A stretch of 64,000 bases of DNA. Source: Chionis minor. Its lineage: Eukaryota; Chordata; Aves; Charadriiformes; Chionididae. The notes beneath the pieces were generated by a model. That model worked only from the letters and a program-made list of their open reading frames with translations, did not search any database and was not told the origin of the DNA. Positions 12,101-24,100 of this stretch are shown here, piece after piece (position 1 is the first letter of the stretch; every line of letters starts with the position of its first letter). Where the stretch lies: the NCBI GenBank assembly GCA_013398295.1, contig VZSF01000964.1, positions 248,001-312,000 on the forward strand, written 5' to 3'. Both the position numbers and the translations under genes were made by a program.

Positions 12101-15100
12101 TATCTGGTTGTCCTGTGCCTCTCTTGTTTGCAGATGATGCTCAACCAGCTTTGCCAGTTGACATGAAAGATGCTCTGAGAAATACAGATGCAGTTGCCAG
12201 GGAGCACACAGCTGGTCGCCCCAAATCACCACTGAGGCTCATAGCCAGTGCGATCAAGAGGTCCATTTTGGAGCCTCTAACCTCATCTCCAGAAGGGCTA
12301 AAGCAAGACTCAAACAGCAAAGTTAAATCCTCTTCAGAACAAGCTTTTTTCAGCTTCCCCAGTACTCCTGGTTATTCCCTGAGCCAAAGGAACAGTAACA
12401 ATAATAGAATAAATAACAGTCAACCACAGGAGCTTAAAGTAAGGGAGCAGGCAGGAGAGTATTTGGGAAATGGGAGCTCTCTCTCAAATCCATCTCATTT
12501 TTCTGCCAGTTCTCAAAAGAGATCTCTAAGAGATCACAGCGAGGAGATATCCTTCCCAGCCTACAGTCCTCACACTAGGCCTTCCAAGACCAGTATACCT
12601 CAGAAATCATCTTGCACTAGGGTGGAGGATGTCCCAGGACTCCTAGAAAAGTTTACCTTTAAAGAGACTCCACCAGGGGCTCCCATGGATGACATATTTA
12701 TCTGTAATGAAAAGTACCTCCTCCTTTCATCTCCAGAGCCCAGGAACACCTCCAAGGGCAATTTGCATGACTCTGTACAGAAGGGTAGTCCTGGGTCACT
12801 CTTTGATAGACTGAGAAGTCAAGTTCATGACAGAGAAGGGAATTCCTTCATGTCACCTCTGCCTTTCATGAAGGACCGTTCTCCGGAAGACAGGCTATGT
12901 TACCCTTCTACAGGTGAGGGCATGAGTGGAATTATTTATTTCTAGTAATAGCACTTAACATTTAAAAAAACCTGTGTGTGATCACTCAAAACACTTATCT
13001 GTTGTATGTTATATTTAATTTATAGTTACTTTCTACATAGGAGGACTTAATAAATATAATTTTTTGGTTAAGATTTAGGAGTTGCTTCTGGTTTGAGGGA
13101 GCAGACGTGGATTTGCAAGCTGACCACAGCTTGCTGGACCCAAGTCTGGTCGGCTCCTCGCTGCTGTTCAAATGTGCTTGCGATGTGAAAATGTACTCGC
13201 CGAGGTGGAAGGAGCAGTGAGGCAGAGCGGGATGCTGCTGCGACACTGAGTATGTTGTAGAAGGGGGAGTACAGCAGGCAAGCAAAGGGCGAGCACCGAA
13301 AACTCCAGTGCAGTGTAGAGTCTATTTGCTGCCTTTTCCATGAGGAGCTCAGGGACTGAAGCAGTAGTGCTGCAATGGCAAGAAGCTTTGCTTTGCCTAT
13401 CTGCTTTCTCCGCAGGTGTCTCTTCAGCTCTGTCTGCGTTCGTAGTGACCGAACTGTAGACATACTTTTGTGAGCTTTGCACTGGCATTAGTATCCCCTT
13501 GTTCTTTTATTTGAGAGGAGATAGCGCTTTATTGCCCTACTGTGACCTATTTGTGAGTCTATTTGGGTAGGGATTAAAAGGCATCAATTTTCATGTTTGC
13601 TTGCAAGAACAAAGTTAGTATTAAAATTGCAAAGGAGTAAGAAATATTGATGTCAGACAAAAAACTATCTGAGCAACGTGAACATAGGCTCAGAAAGAAT
13701 TAAGTGCATCACAGTTTCAGGTATAAAATATGAGGTATGAGAGCTGCACCCACCTATCTTTCTCCGTCATCCATCTTTCCACTAGCCCACTGCTGAAAGT
13801 CACAGTTATTTAACTAAACCTATTGATTTTTAGTGCCATACCTGTTTGTTTCTTACTTTATTAATTTGCAACCCAAACGGTAACCCCAAAATTACTGCTG
13901 TACTGCAGCATTAAAATAATCTGTGAAGTTGCTGGAATTTTTCCAGTGAGCTGCCAAGTCCTCTTTGCATCTTTTCTGCTTCAGAACTACTGTAAATTGT
14001 GAAGAAGGTGTACAGTATATAAGAGACTTGATCTGAAGCTTATTAAAATAAACAGAATCACTCCCGCTCTCATTCCTGAATTTCTGGATTGGACTCTTGG
14101 AGCATCCTTTATCTAACAACTTGCAAACCCAGGCATCCCCATGGAGCCAGAGGATGCGAAGGACTGCACTGAAGCCACAGAGAGTTGCCAGTGTCCATGC
14201 CTGTCACACTGTGGTCTCAAACGGGAGGCTTTTTCTGAGTCTATACCTAGTTATTGTCCATCAACTAAGCTAAACTGACTTGCTCTTAATGAAATGTGTT
14301 ACAATAATTGGCATGTTGCGCTCCTGCTAAAATGAGGAAAGCTCTTGTTAGGTTTGAATAATGCTATACTTTATTTACATCTTAAATATTTTGGAAAAAC
14401 ATTCTGGTTTAATACGTGTTGCATTCCTCTGCCGTGCAAGCCAAAAGAGTAATCATTAAATTATTGTAATTATTCAATATAGGCATTGCAAAGTCTGTTC
14501 AAGAGAATGAAATGCAGCTTTGATCTAGCCATTTGCCCAGTAATCTGCCATCTTCAGTGTTTCAACGGTGCAGCTCCTTGAACTTTTTCAAACATTCATA
14601 TTTGAGTAAATCAAACTGGTAAAGAGCCAAGTCCTGCTTGGCTCTCAAAAATGGCATTTCTGTCTCATATTGGCACTTGTCTGAGGCCCAGGCTTGGCAA
14701 ACTTCAGTCATGAACTGATGCTTTATGATCATGATGATCATGAACGAGCTTTAGCCCACATATAATGTCATTATTTTTGTCTCTTGAAATTTATCATGAA
14801 TATCAGAAAAATTATTTTCTTTAAAGGAAGCAAAAATACTCCCAGCACCTTACAGAAACCAGTTTAGTGAGGCTCTTTCCCGTACTCCTCTTTGCTCTTT
14901 TCAGTAGGGCTTTTCTAGCCCTAGACTTGTTCTGTGCAAGGTTACATGATGCTGGTGTTTTCTCCCTCAATGGGATGTTGGCTTGTGGAGCCAAAGAGTG
15001 AGCTGGGTGATAAAACTCCATGGGCTTAAGATGAGACTGGGCAAGCCCATCGAAGAGAAATCCACTGAGGATTAACCAGGTGCTTAGAAAATACATCCAA

Positions 15101-18100
15101 TTCAGGAAGCTCCTGAACTGAAAAATGCTTGGAACCTGGGCAAGTACTATGGGGAGGAATGACTGCCCGGTGCCCATAGCATTCCTTTAGACATTGACTG
15201 CTGGAAACAGTCTGGCAGGACCTTCCGTCTCACCCTGCACATCTACTTCTATGTTATGTTGCTTATCTTTCCCTGCACCTTATCTTAGTTACTTCATCTG
15301 CAAATACATGTCCAGGTGTCTTTCCTATGCTGACAACTTCTGCATTTCAGACCCAGGTGTCTGTCCAAGATAAAACTATATTCTGTCATTGTGTCATCTC
15401 CTGCCAAGTGTTCACCCACCAGCTGAAGCTCAGCATGGGGAAGTAGACATCTGAATTACTAAGCAGCAGACTGCCTGTTGCTCAAAATTACACCTGCAGT
15501 TACACCTTACATATGGGTCATTCCAGCTTCTGACAGCCAGACCTGGTCTAAAGGCTTTCTGACTAATGCTTTCTTTCTGTTTCGTAAGGGCTGTTCCTCA
15601 GAGCCACTTGGAAATTTTTGGGCTGTGCAGAGATCTGGTTGCACAGACCACCCATGTGGGTCCTAGAAAAATCTTCCTGAGGTAATGGGGGTTCATGCAC
15701 TATTTTCAGTGAGAGATTGGTTTAAAAAAAAGTAAAATTCCTTTGTAAGTTTGCCTGTAGAATATACAAATATTCCCAAATAGCCACACTGGAGTTTCTA
15801 GGTGCAATTCCAGATCTTTTATTTACTGCACAAATATCTTAGAGGCTTTTGTCCTTTGAGTCCTCTGTTGTGTTCCAACCTGTGGTTAAAAAAAAACCAA
15901 AAACTTGATCAATAAAACTGATCAATCAGTTAACTGTTCTTTCCCAAGTCTACTTGCACTTTTGAAATTCAAAAAAAATCCCAAAGTGCCCTGTTAGTTA
16001 TAGATAGTAAAAATCATTAATACCACAGAAAAACAAAAGTAAAAGAGAGCTAAGCCAGGTTATATGAGTTGAGGTGCAGTCAGCAGTGGTTGTAATAAGG
16101 CATAGTAGTGGATCCAAGGTTTCAGTTACTTTGGACTTACACAGACCTTCTGAAGACCAGCCCATGAAGGCAGTTGGTTATTGGCAGATGTTTGTGACTC
16201 CAAGTTTGCTTCTTGATAGCAATGGAGACATGGGAGGAATATTTCTGTCCCTGACAGAGTAGGGATCACGTGAAAACATTCCTAGAATCATCCCTTAGCT
16301 GAGATTAGAGTCGCTATTTGGAAACATTTGTATATTCTACAGGAAAACTTACAAGGGAATTTTATTTTTTTTTTAAAACCAGTCTCACTGAAAACTCAGT
16401 TTGTGCCTGTGTGTTGTTTACATGGCTCACTTCGTTAAACAGGACAACCAATTCAGCTGATGAGAAAATTAGACATGTTATGAACTCACTTTGCTGGTTT
16501 TGTGCACTTTCAGATGAAAAAGGGATTGCTTGCAAATATTTCAGGTTCATGCACGGTTGCCATTACCGCATCTTTGTACCACTGAAAGGCTGTGTGTTTG
16601 CAATGTCCTTGTCAACTAGGACACTTATCTCAGTGATTTCATGTTTTAGAAAGGGAAGTGAGGCACTACAAGATTAAATTATGTGCCTAAGACCACATGA
16701 GAAATCTGTAGAGAAGCAGAGATGTGAAGCCAAATAGCCAAGCCCACTCTTGATTTTTTTACTGGCCTTTCTTTTCATCTCCTACCTCATGCCAATTCCC
16801 ATCTGGTTTGGGACACCAGAGCCCCAAGAGATACATGTTGCTTTGTCCCTCTCTCTTTTGTAAAACACTGAAGTATTTAAAAATAGTCCTGAATAAGTCC
16901 AACAAAAAATGTGCGATCTCGGACACTTAAAGAGGAACCCATCAGATTAATATAACTGCATGTTATAAGAATAGTTTCTGCTCCAAGACTTTCTGTGTAA
17001 TGACTAGAGTCATCACTGTGACACAAAAACACCCCAGGAAAGGGAGGTGAGCTGTGACATGCAGAGTGATGCCAGTGGTGGCGCTGCCACGTCTAACAGA
17101 AGGTATCACCTTCTTAACCTCTTCATGTAACACCTCCCTCTTTGTTCGGGGGACCTCGAGTTTCCTAAGAAAACCTAAATTTTTGTTAAGACCAGGGCTC
17201 TCAAAAGCAGTGGACTTTGGTCCAGCTGATCCCTCTGAATATAGCAAGGGTTTTACTGCTGATGGCGTTCAATGTCAGTGTGCTTAGGCCAAAGCAAATT
17301 GTCTTTGAAACCCACCCTTGGATTACCAAGGTGTAAGGAACTGGCCAGAGGAAGGAATTTTGATTTTTATGGATGTAGTTTCTCTTATCTCTTATGACAC
17401 ACACATATGAGGATACCAAGTCCCCATATCAAGAATTGGAGGTTTCCTCCAACTTTGTACTTTCAAGAGTACTCTGTGACACTGTCAGATTGAATAACAA
17501 CAATTAATACTCAATTTCCTGCAATTTGACAGCTATAAATCAAGTATGCTGGAAAGGTCTCTTGACCAAACTCCTAGTAGCTACTGTGAGGTAGAAATCA
17601 AGAACAGATTAATAAAGATTACAGAAATATTTGTTCCTTTCCCTTTTATAATTATGAACTAAAACCAGGACTGAGCATTCCTAGTGATCCAAAGTCATCT
17701 TAGCTGTGGAGGAAAAGCTCTAGAGTAACATCTGTTCATTTGGAAGTTGGGGAAATGTTAGAATACTTAAGAAGTAAGTAATAGAAACCTCCCATTTTGA
17801 AGGAAAGAGATGGCAGGACAACAAAAGCCCAAATCTAGAAGGGTTTAGTGAATATTTGGGGGGGTGGGGGGTGGGTGGGAAGGTTTTGTGATCTTTTCTG
17901 TAGCTACCAAGCTTTAAGACTTGATATATTTGGAGCAGCCAAATTATTATTATTGAACTTTACTATTTAGTTTTGAGTTTCAGATTTAAATGACCTGGTA
18001 AGTGTAAAAGTCCATGAGTTGAACATTTTTATGTGTTAACTCCTTGTCTAAATCCTTGCAGCTGGCAGCTAAATTCTGCCTATCCCACCCTTTTGGAGAC

Positions 18101-21100
18101 AGGAAAGATTAACACTCAGTCATCTATAGTAGAACATGTAGATGCTGTAACACAAAACAGTGGGGTTTGGGTTTTTTCAAAAATAGAATAAACTTGTGGT
18201 ATTTTTCTCTAGCTCTGCATAAAGCAATTTCACTCAGTGAGGTAATTTCTTAGTATGCTTGTTAGAGTTGTCTTGAAGTTGAAATTTGCATCTGGGGTGC
18301 ATTTTAAAGCATATTTCTGGTCTCTCGCCTGAGGAAATAACCAAAGACAAATAGTTGAGCAGAGCACCGAATGGCTGCCCTTTTAATGTTGAGTCCTGGT
18401 TTGAGCAACATAGGACTAATTTATCTTCTAATACTTGGGAAAACTGCACCTTTAGAAGACTCTAGTGTCTGAATTTGTGAAAATATTTGCTTTATAGCTA
18501 GCTATGGTATGTGAATTTCAAGGTCTCAGTGCTTTCAAGCTCAGCAGGTGCAGGGATGAAGAGGAGCAAGACCCGGGCACTTGACCCAAGCTGGCCAACA
18601 GGATTATTTGATACCATCAATGGCACATTCAATATAAATTAAAAAGTTTGCTGCAAAGTTCTCTCTCTCCCTTGATGGCTACCATCCTGAGAACTTCTTG
18701 CCCCAAGGCCGGACCCACTTTCTCATGAAGCTGTAGCACTCACAGTGTCTGACATTTACTGTCCACTGCTGGGAGTACATGGCTTCTTACAGATAGAATG
18801 GCCTAAGTATAATCCTTGCATATTTTATATTAATATTGGGATCAATACTGGTTCTTTAGTATTATTAGTGTTAATTATTTAGTCTTATTCTATTAGATTT
18901 GTTTACATTTCAACCCTCGTGTTTCCTTGTTTTTCCCCAATTCCCCTTCCTGGGTGGGAAGGGGTCATTGGGTGATAGAATAATTGTCTAAACAACAATA
19001 AATTGCTGTGGTTTTCTCAAACCATAACATGTTGAAAGAAAGGCACTGTCCCACTGTTTCTATATCCCTGAAATGTGGCAGGACCACAGATCTGGGAGTT
19101 GAACCCCTTTATTCTCATCCTAATTCTGTCACTTTTTGCTGCGTGCTCCTTGGAGCAGCCCGCGCTTCATTCCTCCTCGTTGTATCAGAGGAGAACATCA
19201 GTGCTGTGAAATGTATACGCAATAAATGTGACAGAGACTGTAACTGCCAACGAGCACAGGTAGATCCATCAGGTGTCTTCTTACTGAGTGTTTTCACGCA
19301 GTCCTTTGTCCGGTAGGCTTCTTGGGTGGAGACAATGAAGGACGTTGCTAATCGCAGTTGGGTGGTTGTTGCCTCACAGAGCTTTGGGTACAGAGCATCT
19401 GCTGTAGAGATGCAGTACAGAGCTGTTTCAGAGCAATCTAAATGGCTTTTCTCTGCAGAGGAGGTGCAAGCAAGGTGCAAACACCTGGAGATAGGCATCG
19501 TGGATGTTATGAATCTATTCTGTGCACAGACATTGGCTTCCTAGTGCTTGTGAGATGGCCCTGGGAAGTCCTTGGGGAAGTCCTTGACCTTCTCTCTGTC
19601 CCAGAAAGGCAAAAAGCTCCCATGTCACACCCCCAAGGAGGAGGCAGGTGCCCTTGTGTTACAGCAAGCTGCTTTTCCTTTAGACTTCGTAACTCTTTTT
19701 AAATTATTGATATCACTCAAGCAGGTGGACACGGGGAAGCAGTCACTTATTCCCACAGCTGAGAGAAGAAAGGGAGCGTGTAATTGCTTGTGTTTCCAGC
19801 CCTGCTGGGCAAGATTTGCTTCTTGCTTATTATGGAATTTGATTTCACCAGTGGTGTGTCTGCAGGGTAGTTATTGCAAACTTAAGAGTTGCACAGGGAA
19901 AAGCGAGGTAGGTGAGTTTACTTCCCAAAAGAAATAGTGACTGTGATACCCACCATGCTTTCCTCCATCTTGTGCACTGGGAGAGGCTTTACAGCTGACT
20001 TTCCCTGCCGGGGGCAAAGATTGGGTGCAGCTGGATTTGCACTCTTGTCCGCAGAGCGCGAGGCAGTGCGTGGCACCGGTGCGACCCCAGCAATCGTCAG
20101 CCTTCGGAGAGTCCCCAGCAGGTCAGCAAGCAGGAGCTGCGTCCCTCCTCCAAGTGCCGTGAGGCAGGGAGGTGTGGGGTGGCAGCCTTGGGCAGTTGTG
20201 GAGCAGGGGAATCACCTGGGAGGCTGGGGATCCATCTGGAGGCCTATTGTACCTCCTCGCTTTTGCTTGCAGGCATCTGCTGCCCGAGAACTTGTCCTGC
20301 AAAAAGGGGGGCAGGACCCAAGTCTGCTCCACTGGACCCTCTGAGCCTGCAGCTTCACTGAGCACAAGGACTGGGCGCTTCTCAAATTGAGAGCACTGAC
20401 AAAAGTCAGAATTTCTACCTCAAATTACTGGGATTTACTTTCATTACTTTAGCGGCTGGGATGAATGCGTTTCATGGATCCTGATTTTAAATTTTGGCTT
20501 GAGACAGAAATCCTACTTCAGAACTGGGATCCAGGAGAAGGCAAAGAAGAAACATTTGCACTGGGAGAATGGGAAGTGATTTTAATCTGAATACAACTTG
20601 CATACAGAAAGCCAACTGTTACCTCTCAGATACAAAGCAAAATGGCACTGTTAGCTTTAAATAATGTACATTTCCAAGATGTTGCGCAGCTGTTAATCAT
20701 TAACCCTGTAGCAGGTTGAAGCATAGAGACAGATGTTCCAAAAGCAGTTTTATTTTCTGAAATAAAGAGAATGAAGCTATGAATTAGACAAATTAAGAAG
20801 AAATTCAAATATTTACACCCAGTTGAAACAAGATGCTGGAAAAACAGGCACGATAAAATTGCTGCAATTAAATGTAATTTAATTTAGAATTCTGAAAGCA
20901 TGCTTCTTCCAAAGGCAGCCTTTGAGTTTTCCTTATGGAGTGCATTGTTGTGATGTATGGATTTTCCTGACTTATTATGGCATTTTAATCAACAGTTCAA
21001 TGATGTGATAATATTCCTAAAGCAGAAAAATAAGTGACGTTTGTTTAGACATAATTAATGAAATATTTATGTTGCATGAGGCTGTGCGATAAAGCCTTGT

Positions 21101-24100
21101 TCTCTTAGTCCATTTGCTTCTGATTACATTTGTGATTTTTTTATATGACCAGACATTCTGACGCCAACTATTTTACACTGAGCAGATGTCATGTAGTAAA
21201 AATGGGTGCCAGATGCTACAAGCCACATAAGGATAATTTGTTTAAGAGCTGGCTCAGACTTTTTGCATTCAATTACACTGTATAGTGAGCCTTATACAAT
21301 CATTTGGGTAATATGGCTAACTTCAGATATACATTTTAATGAATGTTGAGAGCGTTCAGAACAGCATGCTACATGCAGGGTGCTCAAGGAATTAATTTAT
21401 TTGTACGTAGTACCTGAAAAAAATCAAAATACCCAGATGGAGTTTTTGACAGGGATCAAAAATTTAATTAATGCCGTCAGCCAAATTTACAAATTGCTCT
21501 AGGTGCTGCTGATTAGAACTCAGGGCAGGTGCAAAGTGTCTGTATAAGGTAAAGAACAGTATTTTTTTTGTTTCATTGACAATTCCTGCATTTTAGGATG
21601 TGAACACCTACCTGTCAGAAAACAAGATACCGAGTATTCTACTTCTTCCTCTGATGATGAGTTTGAGTCCAAGCTTTCATTAACGCACAAGGTAACCTTG
21701 ACTTGTAAACAGAAAGATATTTCCTCAGTTGCACTGTATTTAAGATTTATCATATGACTTTGATACAAAACACACTGCAATTTCTCCACGTGGGGATGGG
21801 AGTGCTTTATCGGTGGAGGTTATGTGTCATAGAGAGAAAAATATATTAAAACTCTTTAAGACCGATGAAAATCAAAGTTTCTATTTCCTCTTTCGATCTT
21901 TAATTCCCCCAGGTTACGCTAACATTGACAGAGAAGGTCTTAATATGACAAGCAGACATGTTTCACTGAAACCACTTTGAAACTGCATTCTTAAGTGGCC
22001 TTAATATGTAGCCCAACAAGCAAACCATTGAAAAAATTAAACCAAACAGATGCAGATTTCCCTTGGGTAAATACAACTTCATTTGAGAGGCGCTACAGGC
22101 AGATTGCATGGAAAACACTGTGTTTATCCTAATCAGCACAACTGCATGAAGTTGGACCCAGACCTTACATGCTGAAAGAGCCGGCTGCACACCGGGATCT
22201 CCGAGCCCTAACTCGGTTCCTGTGGCTGGCAGGAGCGGTGGGGTTAAAGCACCACTGAACTCTTGATACCCAGCTCTGATTTGAAGAAACAGAACTTTTA
22301 TTGCCTGCATAGCTCATCAGAAATGTGTTTACCTCTTTCCTGTGGAGGGAATATCAGGAAGTGGAATTAATAGTACGAGGTAGCCTTTTGATTTGTTACC
22401 TTGGGCCAGGGGTGGGGGGGAAGGAAAGCAAAGCAAGAGGCTGGAAAACACAGCTGAGCTAAAATCTAAGTGGGGCTTTGAATGGAAACCCAGCTCTAGA
22501 GGAACCAAGGTGCCACGAGGCAGAAGCGCAGCAAAGTGTGGTGGCATGTCCCACCAGTGGCTCTGTGTCGGATGCACTGAGATGTCAGAATTCATCTTCC
22601 CTGTTACAGGAAAGATAATATTATGGTGAATTAAATAAAGGTTAAACAAAACAGAGAAAAGAAGGGAGACATGGGAGGAAACTGACTGGGGGCGGCTCCC
22701 AAGAGTGCAGGCAGTTGCAGGGACAGGCAGGACCAGGCGGTGGGGCCGCTGCCAGGAACAGGGTGAACAAACAGCTGCTGCACATGGGTGTTCACAGTGG
22801 CTCAGTTTCGATGCACGTTCCCCACTCAGCTCGTTTCTCTCAGCTGCCTCTTAGCACCTCTTCTCATGCCAGCTCAGTTTTGCCAGTACCACCATTTTTC
22901 TCTGGCAAAATTTAGTGGGAAAAATCTTAGCGGCTTCCTGGCTTGTAAGTGGTTTTTTTTTTAATTGTCTTCTCTATGGTGTTCATGTATTCTGTCTCCT
23001 CCAAAATGGGAAAACCAGAGCCTTGAGGCACTTCCAGATAGCTTGGGTCAAGGGCAAGCTGGAGCAAGCACAGGCGATTCTCTCGGCTAGTCCTGCAGCA
23101 CGTGCTGCCGCGCTTTCCCGGCAGCAGCAACAGGTGCCCCAGGGAAAAGCAAAAAACCTCTGTAATGCGGTGGAGAACTGGCATTGGGGAAGGTTTTATA
23201 GGGCTTCAGGTAGTGTCCTGTGATGGCTGTTTCTTTCAGATATGTCCATCTTACCACGTTACAAGTGATCCAAAGTGAATTTTACTACTTAGCAGCTGCA
23301 GCAGTAGAAATGGGTTGAGTTTCCTTAAACTGGTGCTTCCCTCTGCTTGTGCCTGGCTTCTTTCCCAATGAAGGTGATGCCTGCAGAAGCCACGTATAGT
23401 GGTATCTTATATATAGTCAGCTTTGTGATTTGGACATTTTTTATTGACAGACACAGTTCACACTCACTTAGGGCTGCAATAAGAGCTGGTAGTGCTTTAA
23501 AATCAGTGTAGGCAAATGCGTGAAAATATTCCTACATGAATAGTTTCATTTCAGTTAGGCTGCCCCTAGCACCCTGCCGTAGCTCACCTAGCTTTTGAGG
23601 AGGGGAGTTGGTTTAGACAATCTCCAGAGGTCTCTTCCAGCCTCAGTGGTTCTGTGATTCTGGGGAAGGTTTGAGAAAACCTGTAACAGCATACTTATGC
23701 TTTGATTGCCTTTTTTTTTTTTCCCTCCCTCTCTTTTGTAGGCAAAAAGGACTCTCAGAAGGAGAAGGAAGCTGGAGAAGGAGACAAAGCAATTGATTAA
23801 ACAAGAGGAGCTGAAGAGGCTTCACAAAGCACAGGTGAAAATGTAGCTCGCAGATGTCCCACTTGTCTCCCAAGAGCGACTAGCGAGGACAAGGGGTCCC
23901 CAGTGTGGGCTCTGCACCTCCCCTCGCTCCTCACTGTGGCTCACAGCCTTCTCTGTGGAAATCCCCCCAAACCCTCAGGAGCAGAAAGGTGTGTGTCGCG
24001 AGGCCTTGCATCTCTATGCGATAAATCCACGTGTGCCCCAGGAGATAATCATAGTTTTGTAATTGTGTATGAAGAACAAGAAGGAATAGTGACAGGCAAT

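Noticed and set aside
14720..14750. Palindrome-like ATGATCATGATGATCAT
   Set aside because: Short, AT-rich and within an intron; no paired structure or known element around it.
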